A stretch of DNA of 64,000 bases from an uncultured Anaerolineae bacterium (GTDB taxonomy: Bacteria; Chloroflexota; Anaerolineae; J036; Brachytrichaceae). A model generated the notes under the pieces. The model saw nothing but the letters and a program-made list of their open reading frames with translations. It did no database searches and was not told where the DNA came from. The position numbers and the translations under genes were made by a program. Positions 52,473-64,000 of this stretch are shown piece after piece. The stretch is from the NCBI GenBank assembly GCA_938028725.1, contig CALIMH010000006.1:1-64000 (forward strand), written 5' to 3'. Each line of letters opens with the position of its first letter. Positions within the stretch are counted from its first letter, which is position 1.

Positions 52473-54398
52473 ATGTCGGTGGTTGAGGAAATCCGTAGTC
52501 GGCTGGACATAGTTGACGTGATCGGCAGCTATGTGAAGCTGACTCGTAGCGGGCGCAACTACAAGGGGCTTTCGCCGTTCAAGCAAGAACGTACCCCTTC
52601 TTTCTTCGTCTTCCCCGACACCCAAACATTCAAAGACTTCTCCAGTGGCGAGCAGGGAGACGTGTTTACGTTTGTGATGAAAATAGAGGGTTGGACCTTC
52701 CGCGAAGCCCTGCAGGAGCTGGCGCGCCGCGCCGGCGTGTCATTGGAGGAGCGAACGCCAGAGCAGCAACGCGCCCAGTCTGCACTCCAGCGTTTGCGCG
52801 AGGCGCTCCACGAGGCTATGGCTTATTTCCACCAGCTCTTGCTCAGCGCGCCACAGGCCCAAATATGCCGCGACTATTTGCTAAAGCAACGCCGGCTGAG
52901 TGAGGATAGCATCCGAGCCTGGAAACTTGGCTACAGCCTGCCAGATTACCATGCACTCTCGGCCTATCTCACAGAAAAGGGCTTCGCGCAGACGGAGCTG
53001 GTGGACGCCGGCTTGGTAGTGGAGAATGAGGAGGGGCGTCGCTACGACCGCTTTCGTGGCCGCTTGATCATCCCAATCTGTGATCTGCGCGGGCAGGTGG
53101 TGGGGTTTGGCTCCCGTTCGCTCGATGGGAGTGAGCCCAAGTATATGAATTCCCCTCAGACAGCCGTCTTCGATAAAGGCCGCCTCTTGTTTGGCCTGGA
53201 GCGTGCCCGCCACGCCATTCGACAGGCCGGCGAAGCAGTGCTAGTAGAGGGCTACATGGATGTGATCGCCTGTCACCAAGCGGGGTTCACCAACGTTGTC
53301 GCCGGCATGGGCACCTCGCTCACCGATGAGCAGTTTACTATGCTACGACGGCTTGCCCCGCGCATTGTGCTGGCGCTGGACGCTGACGCAGGAGGTCAAC
53401 GTGCTGTCTTGCGCAGCTTAGACGTGGCGCGCGAATCCGCCGAGCGCGAGGTGGAGCTGCGCTTTGACCCGCGCGGCGCGCTCCGCGCACAGTTGCACTT
53501 CAAAGTTGACTTGCGCGTGGCGATGCTGCCCGACAATCGCGACCCAGACGAGATTGTGCTATCTGACCCGCAGCAATGGCGCAGCGTGATCGCCAGCGCA
53601 GCCCCCATCGTGGAGTATGTGCTCGACGCCGTGCTCAGTCAATTCAACTTGGCAGATGCTGTGCAGAAATCGGCTGCACTACGCGCCGTTGCCCCGATTC
53701 TGCTGGATGCCACCGACGCCGTCCAACGCGACACGTATGTGCAGCAGCTCGCGCGTCGTTTGGGTGTGACCGTGCGTGCAGTGGCGCAGACGCTGAGCGA
53801 GACCGAGCGTGAACAGCGCCACAAGGGGCGAGGTGAGGCAACACCCCGCTATGCGAAGCAACCGGCTGCCTCTTCGCCACCATCGTTGGACCTTGAACTG
53901 CATCTTATCGCGCTGCTGTTGCGTCATCCCCAGATGCTGATTGACGCAAATGTGGCGCTCACGCGCGCCGGTTTGGATGTGCTCAGCGAGAAAGATTTTG
54001 CTGATGCTGCGCTGCGCCAGGGTTTCCATGCGCTCAGCCGTCACGCGATAGGACACCCAACCGTGGAAAGCAGCGACGACGACACTTGGCTGGCGCTAGT
54101 TGCTGATTACGATCCGACGCTTGTCAAGGCTGCACCTTCTGCGCAGCAAGAACTGAGCCGCCTGTTGCGCGAAGATGCTGCGCTGGTCCGCGAAGAGGTG
54201 GTGCGCACGGCGCTGCGACTGCGTGAGCGTAATGCTGCGCGCGAACAGCAAGCGCTGGTGGCGATGATTGAACAGTTGCGAGAGACTCAAGATTGGTCAG
54301 CCTTGCAACACTATAATCTCCAGTTGAGGCATGTCACAACGCAACGATTGCGCGCGCAAAGGGCACTGCAACTGCGCAACGAGTTGAGCATCTTCTAG
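52473..54398 (+). CDS. dnaG: DNA primase without N-terminal zinc ligands
   Basis: This is a 641-residue primase that lays RNA primers for replication. The N-terminal CHC2-type fold is recognisable (RLDIVDVIGSYVKLTRSGRN, then LSPFKQERTPSFFVFPD). All four zinc ligands are replaced (Ser34, Lys37, Asp55, Ser58). The catalytic core is intact: GRLIIPICDLRGQVVGFGSR, EAVLVEGYMDVIACHQAGF (TOPRIM Glu) and IVLALDADAGGQRA (DxD). A C-terminal helical region would bind DnaB helicase. The start is ATG 52473 after a TACAAT. The sigma gene follows 14 bases later, like the classical dnaG-rpoD arrangement. Confidence 0.94.
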   Translation: MSVVEEIRSRLDIVDVIGSYVKLTRSGRNYKGLSPFKQERTPSFFVFPDTQTFKDFSSGEQGDVFTFVMKIEGWTFREALQELARRAGVSLEERTPEQQRAQSALQRLREALHEAMAYFHQLLLSAPQAQICRDYLLKQRRLSEDSIRAWKLGYSLPDYHALSAYLTEKGFAQTELVDAGLVVENEEGRRYDRFRGRLIIPICDLRGQVVGFGSRSLDGSEPKYMNSPQTAVFDKGRLLFGLERARHAIRQAGEAVLVEGYMDVIACHQAGFTNVVAGMGTSLTDEQFTMLRRLAPRIVLALDADAGGQRAVLRSLDVARESAEREVELRFDPRGALRAQLHFKVDLRVAMLPDNRDPDEIVLSDPQQWRSVIASAAPIVEYVLDAVLSQFNLADAVQKSAALRAVAPILLDATDAVQRDTYVQQLARRLGVTVRAVAQTLSETEREQRHKGRGEATPRYAKQPAASSPPSLDLELHLIALLLRHPQMLIDANVALTRAGLDVLSEKDFADAALRQGFHALSRHAIGHPTVESSDDDTWLALVADYDPTLVKAAPSAQQELSRLLREDAALVREEVVRTALRLRERNAAREQQALVAMIEQLRETQDWSALQHYNLQLRHVTTQRLRAQRALQLRNELSIF

Positions 54399-54412
54399 TC
54401 ATAGGGTGAGAG

Positions 54413-56077
54413 ATGCCAAAATCACAAAAAGCTAAGAGGTCAACAGTGACGCGCCTCGAAACACAAAATGAGCGCGACATATTGCCGGTATCCCCAGGTG
54501 ACACAAACGCAGCCGATGATGGTGACCTGGGCCAGAAGGTAGAAGCTGAAGCCTCCACTGATGACTTCGGAGCGGAAGACTTTGTTGAGTCCGATGACCT
54601 GTTTGGAGATTGGGAGGCTAGCGACCTAGAAGCCGAAGCTGCGGCTTTTGCTCTGTCAGGGGAGGAGTTGGAGGACGACGAGTCCCTAGACCTGCTTGCA
54701 GCAGGGAACGAGGGCCGTGCTGAAGATCACGAAGACCTCCTCTTCACCTATCTCCGTGAGATTAACCAAACTCCGCTCCTCAACGTGGATCAGGAAATCC
54801 GGGTGGCCACGCTTTGTGAGACAGAGCGCTGGCTTCACCAGCTCGGCGACGATGGCGCACCCGATCTCCTAAGGCTGTACTTGGAAGTGTGGGAGCATGG
54901 TCTGAGTGCTTGGCATCAGGCTAATCGCGCTGTAGAGCAGCTCGCTGCACCTCCACCACCTTGGGCAGAGCTGCTGCGCGAAGGGGCGCGTTTCCCTGAA
55001 GAGGCGCTTTCACACCGTCCATTGCTTTTGCAGGCGTACCTCCGCCCGCTCGGCTGGGGACGTGAGTTGAAAGTGGAAGCGTTGAGTAAGCCGCTGTTTG
55101 AGATGCTCATGTGCGCGATTGTGCTGCCGACTGCACTATCGGAACGCCTCGCTGAACACATTGAGCACACCAACGAGCCACCGCCGAGGGAGTTGTTGGT
55201 GGAGTGGCTGCCGCCTCAGGCAGAGTGCCAAGCACATCACGCGCGCGTGCTTCAAGCCTGTGCCGATGCGCGCAACCTCATGGCACAGGCTAATCTGCGC
55301 CTGGTGGTAAGCATCGCGCGGCGCTTCTTGGGGCGCAGCGTCAGCTTGCCGGATTTGATTCAAGAAGGTAGTCTTGGCCTAATGCGGGCCGTGGAGCGAT
55401 TTCACCCCTGGCGCGGCTTTCGCTTCAGCACTTATGCCACATGGTGGATCCGTCAGTTCATCTCGCGCAGTGTGGCGGAGCAAGGCCACACGATCCGCCT
55501 GCCGGCCCATCTGGCTGAGACGATGAGCAAATTGCTCAACGTGCAGCAGCGCATCATGCAGGAAAGAGGCGAGACTCCGACCGCCCTGGACCTTGCTCTC
55601 GAAATGGGATTGCTGACGTCCGAGGAGCAGAGTGCTGTCACCGAAGCTCGCGCGAAGGGGCAACCGCTGCCCCCCTCCATCGCACGCAAGTTGCATGAGC
55701 TGGAGCTGCGTTTCCAACAGATAGCTGGCGCGTTCGCGGAGCCCTTGTCGTTGGAGTCCCCTATCGGTAGTGACCAGGACGGTGTGTTGAGCGACATCAT
55801 CCGCGACGAAAGCGAACCATCCCCGTCTGATACGGTGTCTCGGCATCTGTTAAAAGAGCAACTTCAGCGCGCCCTGAGCATGCTGTCGGTGCGAGAACGC
55901 GAGGTGTTGGAGCTGCGCTATGGGCTGCGCACTGGTGAGCCGAAGACGCTGGAGCAGGTCAGCGCGATGCTGGGCATCACGCGCGAACGTGCACGGCAGA
56001 TCGAATCGCGCGCGTTGCGCAAGCTGCGCCATCCCCATTTCAGCAGCGGCCTGCGCGACTTCTGGCTAATGACTTGA
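54413..56077 (+). CDS. Second sigma-70 factor (dnaG-linked)
   Basis: This is a 554-residue sigma factor. About 100 N-terminal residues are acidic and low-complexity. Region 1.2 is [17 protein letters not shown] non-conserved insertion of about 130 residues follows, then region 2 ([44 protein letters not shown]), region 3 and region 4 ([29 protein letters not shown]). Region 4 and the -10-recognition helix are very like those of the factor at 28.4 kb, so promoter preferences may overlap. It is co-transcribed with dnaG. Its 3' end overlaps the convergent ATL gene by 38 bases. Confidence 0.94.
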   Translation: MPKSQKAKRSTVTRLETQNERDILPVSPGDTNAADDGDLGQKVEAEASTDDFGAEDFVESDDLFGDWEASDLEAEAAAFALSGEELEDDESLDLLAAGNEGRAEDHEDLLFTYLREINQTPLLNVDQEIRVATLCETERWLHQLGDDGAPDLLRLYLEVWEHGLSAWHQANRAVEQLAAPPPPWAELLREGARFPEEALSHRPLLLQAYLRPLGWGRELKVEALSKPLFEMLMCAIVLPTALSERLAEHIEHTNEPPPRELLVEWLPPQAECQAHHARVLQACADARNLMAQANLRLVVSIARRFLGRSVSLPDLIQEGSLGLMRAVERFHPWRGFRFSTYATWWIRQFISRSVAEQGHTIRLPAHLAETMSKLLNVQQRIMQERGETPTALDLALEMGLLTSEEQSAVTEARAKGQPLPPSIARKLHELELRFQQIAGAFAEPLSLESPIGSDQDGVLSDIIRDESEPSPSDTVSRHLLKEQLQRALSMLSVREREVLELRYGLRTGEPKTLEQVSAMLGITRERARQIESRALRKLRHPHFSSGLRDFWLMT

Positions 56078-56417
56078 CTCTCCGCTGCAGCACGCGGCGG
56101 CGGACGATGGCTTCGCCGTCGAAGCGGGCCATGTCCACGCGGTAGTCCGCGTCCACTTCCACTCCTTCTGCCTCGAGACGACGCCGCTGCTCCTCCAGCG
56201 CAAAGATGTTAGAGATGTAACCGCGTGCGTTAATCACCCGCCACCAAGGTACTTGTTCGCGGCGATGTGTGCCAATCAGGGCGTGCAAGGCAAAGCCAAC
56301 GTAGCGCGCGCTATGGGGGCTGCCGCATTGCCGCGCTATCCCGCTGTAGCTCATCACCTTGCCTTTGGGAATGAGCCGCACCATGTCATACACCACGTTG
56401 AATGTCAGCTTGGGCAT
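56040..56417 (-). CDS. Alkyltransferase-like (ATL) DNA-damage protein
   Basis: This is a 125-residue protein from ATG 56417. It matches the DNA-binding domain of O6-alkylguanine alkyltransferases: [17 protein letters not shown], then [11 protein letters not shown]. At the active site the PCHRV motif is [13 protein letters not shown], so the alkyl-accepting cysteine is Trp. This is the hallmark of ATL proteins, which bind O6-alkylguanine and hand it to nucleotide excision repair. The C-terminal arginine-rich tail is longer than usual. It is the last gene of the alaS operon. Confidence 0.9.
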   Translation of the reverse strand: MPKLTFNVVYDMVRLIPKGKVMSYSGIARQCGSPHSARYVGFALHALIGTHRREQVPWWRVINARGYISNIFALEEQRRRLEAEGVEVDADYRVDMARFDGEAIVRRRVLQRRVKSLARSRAGRC

Positions 56418-56439
56418 GGTGTCAATTGCTTTGGTGAGA

Positions 56440-56949
56440 TCAAGCGCGCAGCCGCGCCACGCGCCCATTGTTGAGCCGTGCTATCTCCACAGGCGAGGCG
56501 TAAATGAGCGCATGGGGACTGCCGCCACCAGCGTATACGTACGCCATTTCCATCACACGCTCGTCAATGAGAAAAAGCGCGTTGAACCCAAATGGTGGAA
56601 CTCCGCCAGCTGGGTAGCCGGTGTAGCGTAACACCTCTTGCTCCGAAGCTATGTGCAACTTGCCGAGGCCTGCTGCGGCCTGTACGGCGTGGCGGTCGGC
56701 TCGGTCTTCCCCTTTCACAATCGAAATCACCATGCGCTCGTCAACGGTGAGCCAGCAAATGCTTTTGATAAAGTCTTGTGGTGTCCCCCCGACTGCGCGG
56801 GCTGCCTCGGCTACTGAGCGAGTGGACTGCTCGAAGACCAAATGCTCGCAAACGGCTTCGTGCAGGGCAAGCCAAGCGCGAAGTTTGTTGTGAAAGGCTT
56901 CCAGCCCAGCAGATCTACCCTCACCTTCCGTGTGACTGCTCAGCGACAT
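56440..56949 (-). CDS. YbaK/ProX-type aminoacyl-tRNA deacylase
   Basis: This is a 169-residue protein from ATG 56949. It belongs to the YbaK/EbsC family, which hydrolyses mischarged aminoacyl-tRNAs. Motifs are HLVFEQSTRSVAEAARAVG, QDFIKSICWL (with the conserved Lys), VKGEDRADRHAV, TGYPAGGVPPFGF and the aspartate-bearing FLIDERVME. Its start overlaps the mltG stop by 10 bases, so translation is probably coupled. With alaS upstream and AlaX elsewhere, the window encodes three separate tRNA-editing activities. Confidence 0.9.
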   Translation of the reverse strand: MSLSSHTEGEGRSAGLEAFHNKLRAWLALHEAVCEHLVFEQSTRSVAEAARAVGGTPQDFIKSICWLTVDERMVISIVKGEDRADRHAVQAAAGLGKLHIASEQEVLRYTGYPAGGVPPFGFNALFLIDERVMEMAYVYAGGGSPHALIYASPVEIARLNNGRVARLRA

Positions 56950-58070
56950 AGCTTGCTCTGGTGTTCGGCAAAAGTGATTGAGAATTGATGACTGCCGTCG
57001 CCATTGCACGAGGCAACAAAGTAGAAGTAGTTGGTTTGCGCAGGCTGCAACACTGCCTGGATGGATGCAAGTCCTGGGCTGGCGATGGGGCCGGGCGGCA
57101 AGGTGGGATACACGTAGGTGTTGTAGCCACCGGGGTCAGCATAGCGCAAGTCCTCCACTGTGAGGCCTTTCTTCCACCACGTCTTCTGGCTAGCTTGATA
57201 GCCAAGCGCATACTGTGTGGTGGGGTCGGCCTGAAGTGGTTGGCCGACGCGCAGGCGGTTGAAATACACACTGGCGATGATGGGGCGTTCCGCTGCAATA
57301 ACTGCCTCGCGCTCGACGATCGAGGCCAGCGTGATTAGCTCGTGGGATGTCCAGCCTCCTCCTGCTGCTTGGTACTGTTCCAGCAGCGGGCTCACCTTTT
57401 GGTTGAAGTTGTCCAGCATCCGCAGAATCACATCTTGAGCGGTGGGCTGCTCGGGCAAGCGGTAAGTATCTGGGAAGAGATAACCCTCCAGGGTGGCATC
57501 GGCAGGCAGCCCTTTCAGGAAGGGGTAGGCGTAGGTGCTAGCTCGGCTAGTGAGGGCACGAAACTCCTCAGCGCTGATGCCGAGCTGTTGTTCCAGGAAA
57601 TCGGCCAGTTCCTCACGTCGCCATCCCTCCGGAATGGTCACTTGCACTTCTATCGCTGTGCTGCGTTGAAGCGCCTGAGCGATTTCTGGGATGCTCATGT
57701 TGGGGCGCAGGGTGAATCGGCCTGCGCGGATGGTGCTGTCCATGCCGCGCAACCGCACATACAAGCGGAAGAGTTCTGCGTCTCGGATTAGCCCTTCGCT
57801 TTGCAGGCGCTGGGCGATGCGCGAGAGTGGTTCGCCTGGCTCAATGATGAAGGTCTGCGGAGTAGGGTTGTCACTGGCCGGTCGAGCGAGGTCGCCGGTG
57901 CGAATGATGTCTAAGTAGGTGGATACCGCCCAGCGGTCCAAGGTGCTCATGCGGCTACTGGTTGCAGGCTCACGGATCAACCCTGCCCATGTGCCGAGTG
58001 CGCTGACTAGGCTGCCCAGTGCAACGACGAAGATGACAACCTTTGCCCAGAGCGGGGCTTTGCGTCTCAT
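56940..58070 (-). CDS. mltG: Endolytic murein transglycosylase
   Basis: This is a 376-residue protein with one N-terminal membrane span (VVIFVVALGSLVSALGTWAG). The LysM-like part (FIIEPGEPLSRIAQRLQSEGLI, GRFTLRPNMSIPEIAQAL) precedes the YceG catalytic domain: LEGYLFPDTYRL, TLASIVEREAVIAAERPIIASVYFNRL with the catalytic Glu, LQADPTTQYALG and GLPPGPI-like LPPGPIASPGLASI. It cuts nascent glycan strands and sets their length. It overlaps ruvX by 4 bases, a widespread gene pair. Confidence 0.95.
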   Translation of the reverse strand: MRRKAPLWAKVVIFVVALGSLVSALGTWAGLIREPATSSRMSTLDRWAVSTYLDIIRTGDLARPASDNPTPQTFIIEPGEPLSRIAQRLQSEGLIRDAELFRLYVRLRGMDSTIRAGRFTLRPNMSIPEIAQALQRSTAIEVQVTIPEGWRREELADFLEQQLGISAEEFRALTSRASTYAYPFLKGLPADATLEGYLFPDTYRLPEQPTAQDVILRMLDNFNQKVSPLLEQYQAAGGGWTSHELITLASIVEREAVIAAERPIIASVYFNRLRVGQPLQADPTTQYALGYQASQKTWWKKGLTVEDLRYADPGGYNTYVYPTLPPGPIASPGLASIQAVLQPAQTNYFYFVASCNGDGSHQFSITFAEHQSKLCR

Positions 58071-58558
58071 CCTATTTCACTCCTGTGGGGTGGAAGGCCG
58101 ATTGTCTGTGCAAATGCCCGCGCGTCCAGATACCGTTGCAAGACAACAGCGGCTGCCCATGCGTCGTCGTAGGCCATGCGTTGGCGCCGTTGGTGGTTGA
58201 GGATTTGCCGGGCCTCTTGGGTGCTGAATCGCTCGTCGTGCAAGACAACGGGTATGCAAAGCGCTGTTTGCAGTTGCTCGGCGAAGGCCATCGCTTGCTC
58301 AGCTTGTGCGCTGAGCCGCCCGTCGCTGTGCAATGGCAACCCAACTACCACGACACATACGTTGTGCTCACGGCAGACGCTTTGCAAGCGGTCAATCGCG
58401 TCCAACGCGGAGCGGTCAATCACTTCGAGCGGTCGAGCCACGATCTGCAGTGGGTCGCTCACCGCCACGCCGATCCGTCGCGCGCCCACATCTAGCCCCA
58501 ACGCGCGCCCATGAGGCTGGCCATGGGCATTCGGCGCTCCCTGTGTTGAGCAGGTCAT
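58067..58558 (-). CDS. ruvX: RuvX/YqgF putative pre-16S rRNA nuclease
   Basis: This is a 163-residue RNase H-like protein from ATG 58558. Motifs are RALGLDVGARRIGVAVSDP (catalytic Asp), VVVVGLPLHSDGRLS, VVLHDERFSTQEA (Glu) and AYDDAWAAAVVLQRYLD (Asp). It processes 16S rRNA ends in bacteria where it has been studied. It overlaps its neighbours by 4 bases on both sides. Confidence 0.94.
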   Translation of the reverse strand: MTCSTQGAPNAHGQPHGRALGLDVGARRIGVAVSDPLQIVARPLEVIDRSALDAIDRLQSVCREHNVCVVVVGLPLHSDGRLSAQAEQAMAFAEQLQTALCIPVVLHDERFSTQEARQILNHQRRQRMAYDDAWAAAVVLQRYLDARAFAQTIGLPPHRSEIG

Positions 58559-60059
58559 GATGGTTCTAAATCTACTTGAATTTGGATGCGATGGGTGGCA
58601 AGGGGGAGTCGTCCAAGCAGGCGATAAAGCCATTCAGGCCGTACGTAGATGCTTGGTGGCCGACGGAGTGGATAGGAACGCTCCAACAAGCTAGCGGCTT
58701 CCTCGATGGACTTGCCGCGTACGGTGCGCCTCACCAACGCTTGATCCACTGCCGGCCCGACAACCCCCTGCATCACCAAGCGGATCTGTACGCGATTGTC
58801 GGCGGTCTGCTCCACTGCTTCGCTACGGGTGGGGTTGAGAGCGAGCAGGCGAAAGCCCGGCGGTGTGCGGTCTGCCAGCAACGCCCGCCCCACTTGCTGA
58901 AGATCGGCTGGGTCAATGGCTAGCCCTGTTACTTGAAGGCGCATGGTAAGCGTGACTGAGTCGGCTTGTTCGGTGAGGAAGCGGTTGAAAGTGGCTTCTT
59001 GCACATCGGCTACGAACAGCGTTTCAGGTAGGATGATCCATCCGTTGGCCACCACGTCGCGCTCTTGGCGCATCTGCTCCAACGCCTTCTCCAGCAATTG
59101 TCCGCGTAGGGCCTGCTCCAGCCGCTTGTAGTCCTCCTTCACCACAGTGCGCACGGTTACGTCCCCGCCGCCCTTCAGCGGTTCTGGATTTGCAACGCGC
59201 ACGGCAACAGCGGCGATCCCCTCCACCAGGTTGATTTGCAGCGCGCCCACGTTGCCCTGAACGCCGGGCTCCAGTGCCTCGACCTCTGCTTCGGCACGTC
59301 CGCCAGGCGGTACTTCCACAGCGCTCAGGGTGACAAACCGCTGGGGAGTGCTCGTGGCTGTCGTACGCAACACGGTGTTGGTCAACACGGTGTAAGGAGT
59401 GGTGAGAAGGTTGAAGAAGACCACGCGCCCCCGCGCTTTGAAGCGCGGGATGTCCTTCCGCCCGCTGGCAGGCGTAGAAAGTTGTCCTTCCACCACTACA
59501 TCTAGGCGACGCGCTGGGATGATGCGCTCGTTTAGGTTGACTCTGTCTGAGCGCGTATCGAGTGTGAAGGGCAGCGTCTCTGAAATAAGCGAGATCGGCA
59601 CGGCCAGCGTCACGCGCGCTTCCAGAGATAAGACTGCAGCGCCACCCAGCATCACAAACAGCGCAAACAGGGTGAGCAATCCCTTCAACCCAGCAGCCAG
59701 GGGCTTTCGCGCGGGAAAGAAGCGACTGAGGGTGTTCGGCACAAATCGGCGAGGAAGCGATAGCCGCGCCGGCAAAGAGCGAGACGCCGTGGGCCAGGCT
59801 TGGCGCATCGCAGCCTCTGGGGTGGGGAACGCGCGTAGGCCGACCTCCTCCGCTACAGCACGCTGGGAACGGAGTGGATGAACGATGCCAAGCTCGACAC
59901 CTAGACCGATAGCTGCATGCTGCAACCGCGCGTAATCTACGCTTTGCCAGACCAGCTCAGCGGGCATGACCAGGGCAACGCGTGGAGCTTGGGCCCACTC
60001 GATGCGGTCTCGTGCAGACGCTGGGTCGTCGTTGGGATCGAGGTGGAGCAGCTTGGCTT

Positions 60060-60063
<4 letters not shown>
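58555..60063 (-). CDS. Baseplate J/gp47-like membrane protein
   Basis: This is a 502-residue protein. An N-terminal region of about 90 residues (VALVMPAELVWQSVDYARLQHAAIGLGVELGIV) is followed by a basic linker and one membrane span (GLLTLFALFVMLGGAAVL). The C-terminal domain resembles the Baseplate_J fold: KARGRVVFFNLLTTPYTVL, then VEVPPGGRAEAEVEALEPGVQGNV and VANPEPLKGGGDV. No other phage-tail or contractile-injection gene is present. It is joined by 4-base overlaps to alaS and ruvX, which argues for a housekeeping envelope role rather than a phage part. Function unknown. Confidence 0.72.
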
Positions 60064-62777
<2,714 letters not shown>

Positions 62778-62840
62778 GGGCTCTACGTTTTAAGATTATA
62801 CGGCTCAAGCTGTTACGACCGATAAGGTGCTGCTAAGACA

Positions 62841-62882
62841 AGCAATAGAGGCTGGCATGCAGATTGGCCAGCCTCTATTGCT
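62841..62882 (-). terminator. Hairpin terminator of the fasciclin gene
   Basis: A perfect 16-bp inverted repeat (AGCAATAGAGGCTGGC and GCCAGCCTCTATTGCT, loop of 10) lies 29 bases after the fasciclin stop. The T-tract on the minus strand is short (TTGTCTT), so termination may be incomplete or Rho-aided. Confidence 0.65.
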
Positions 62883-62910
62883 CGCGAACAACAGTTGCCA
62901 GAAAGCTGAT

Positions 62911-63915
62911 CTAACGCAACTTGGGCGGCAGGATGACCGAGTCAATGACGTGGATCACGCCGTTGCTGGCTTCGATGTCGGTTTGCACCACGGTGGCGTC
63001 GTCCACTTTGACGGTGGAGCCGTCCACGGTGATCTTGACCTCGCTGCCCTCAACAGTCTTGGCGGAGGTGAGCTTGACCACATCAGCCGCCATGACCTTG
63101 CCGGGCACGACGTGGTAGGTGAGGATGGCGGTCAGCTTGTCCTTGTTCTCTGGCTTGAGCAAGTCAGCGAGGGTGTCGGCGGGGAGCTTGGCGAAGGCCT
63201 CGTCGGTCGGGGCGAAGACAGTGAACGGGCCTTCACCCTTGAGCACGTCCACCAAGCCGGCGGCTTCTAGCGCGGCGGCGAGGGTCTGGAACGAGCCGGC
63301 AGCAGCGGCGACCTCCACAATGTTGCCTGGCTTGCTTGATTCACGCAGGGATGGCGGCAGGATGACCGAGTCAATGACGTGGATCACGCCGTTGCTGGCC
63401 TCGATGTCGGTTTGCACTACGGTGGCGTCGTCCACTTTGACGGTGGAGCCGTCCACGGTGATCTTGACCTCGCTGCCCTCAACAGTCTTGGCGGAGGTGA
63501 GCTTGACCACGTCAGCCGCCATGACCTTGCCGGGCACGACGTGGTAGGTGAGGATGGCGGTCAGCTTGTCCTTGTTCTCTGGCTTGAGCAAGTCGGCGAG
63601 GGTGTCGGCGGGGAGCTTGGCGAAGGCCTCGTCGGTCGGGGCGAAGACAGTGAACGGGCCTTCACCCTTGAGCACGTCCACCAAGCCGGCGGCTTGCACT
63701 GCGCTAACCAGCGTTTTGAAGTTGTCAGCAGCAGTGGCGATATCCACAATGTCTGAAGGGGCTCTGGTTGGCTCAGGCATTGGCACCGGGGTTGACGTCG
63801 GTGGAACAGGTGTTGGTGTACTGGGCGCTGGAGTAGCGCATGCCGTGAGCAACAACGCAGATGTCAGGGTGCTGAGAAGAAGGTGTAGCGATGTGGATGT
63901 CCTTAGTCTTTGCAT
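62911..63915 (-). CDS. Lipoprotein with two fasciclin domains
   Basis: This is a 334-residue protein. The signal peptide ends in the lipobox LLLTAC (Cys26), followed by a Pro/Thr-rich linker. Two fasciclin (FAS1) domains follow, each with [31 protein letters not shown] and [16 protein letters not shown]. The two domains are almost identical over 114 residues. FAS1 proteins mediate adhesion to surfaces, matrix or other cells. A good Shine-Dalgarno (AAAGGAGAGG) precedes the ATG. It is the last gene of the window. Confidence 0.93.
   Translation of the reverse strand: MQRLRTSTSLHLLLSTLTSALLLTACATPAPSTPTPVPPTSTPVPMPEPTRAPSDIVDIATAADNFKTLVSAVQAAGLVDVLKGEGPFTVFAPTDEAFAKLPADTLADLLKPENKDKLTAILTYHVVPGKVMAADVVKLTSAKTVEGSEVKITVDGSTVKVDDATVVQTDIEASNGVIHVIDSVILPPSLRESSKPGNIVEVAAAAGSFQTLAAALEAAGLVDVLKGEGPFTVFAPTDEAFAKLPADTLADLLKPENKDKLTAILTYHVVPGKVMAADVVKLTSAKTVEGSEVKITVDGSTVKVDDATVVQTDIEASNGVIHVIDSVILPPKLR
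62923..63264 (-). repeat. Fasciclin repeat unit, C-terminal copy
   Basis: These 342 bases match 63352-63693 (offset 429) with only a few single-base differences, all silent in the regions compared by eye. Confidence 0.9.
63352..63693 (-). repeat. Fasciclin repeat unit, N-terminal copy
   Basis: This is the partner of the unit at 62923-63264. It encodes residues 75-188 of the lipoprotein. Confidence 0.9.
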
Positions 63916-64000
63916 CTTTATCTCCTCTCCTTTAACAATTTTGGCTAGCTTAGCCTGAAGCGAATATCCCGCATCAGGCCCGTGTGTATGATATGAAGGC

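Overview
The window is bacterial chromosomal DNA with protein-coding content on both strands. The gene set suggests a member of the Chloroflexota, probably Anaerolineae-like. It includes an HTH-STAND-TPR regulator, a DUF4349 lipoprotein, fasciclin and RCC1 repeat proteins, LCP proteins with SH3 tails, an effector-associated death-like domain, and a baseplate-J-like gene inside an alaS operon. This is an inference from protein families and gene style; no rRNA is present to confirm it. dnaA (26.3-27.7 kb) and two parS sites (40.44-40.50 kb) indicate that the window lies in the origin-proximal part of the chromosome. No CRISPR array, prophage, insertion sequence or rRNA operon was seen.

Layout. 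1-3.1 kb is a decayed accessory stretch: the end of an RCC1 repeat protein, an iron-type alcohol dehydrogenase and a LacI-WD40 gene that truncate each other at about position 2205, and a GntR fragment. 3.1-5.7 kb holds a beta-propeller protein, trpA and a flavin reductase. 5.8-10.8 kb holds a circularly permuted CcdA, XdhC, an SH3 protein, a DUF4349 lipoprotein, a glycerate kinase and a Nudix hydrolase. 10.8-11.8 kb is mostly non-coding. It has a 68-residue gene, two copies of a conserved element joined to a terminator hairpin, and two copies of a GAAAAGTTGAC palindrome. 11.8-23.5 kb holds the STAND regulator, ftsY, two S41 peptidases, two unknown genes, a GH99-like gene, alaX and recJ. 23.5-31.6 kb holds an MFS transporter, an M29 aminopeptidase, phhB, dnaA, yceD, a primary sigma factor and an LCP protein. 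31.7-39.4 kb holds pruA, an SGNH hydrolase, a lipoprotein, a SRPBCC-PDZ-DinB fusion, a nitrilase, an amidohydrolase, a 43-residue membrane protein and ridA. 39.4-46 kb holds an EAD membrane protein, the parS pair, tRNA-Arg, SRP RNA, a DUF348/3D protein, rsmA, an inositol-monophosphatase-like gene and a second LCP protein. 45.8-56.1 kb holds dcd, argS, an M20 amidohydrolase, a GlcD-GlcF fusion, dnaG and a second sigma factor. 56-64 kb holds the six-gene alaS operon (alaS, baseplate-J-like, ruvX, mltG, ybaK-like, ATL) and a two-domain fasciclin lipoprotein.

How the genes fit together. Most encode core functions: replication and segregation (dnaA, dnaG, parS), transcription (two sigma-70 factors), translation and its quality control (argS, alaS, alaX, ybaK-like, rsmA, tRNA-Arg), membrane targeting (ftsY next to no other SRP protein gene, and the SRP RNA 25 kb away), and envelope maintenance (two LCP proteins, mltG, a 3D-domain protein, two CtpA-type peptidases). 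Many first genes have a -10-like hexamer only 6-13 bases before the start codon, which suggests common leaderless transcription.

The most unusual items are the permuted CcdA, the SRPBCC-PDZ-DinB fusion, the EAD membrane protein, DnaG without its four zinc ligands, ArgRS without the HIGH histidines, and the duplicated hairpin element around the 68-residue gene.
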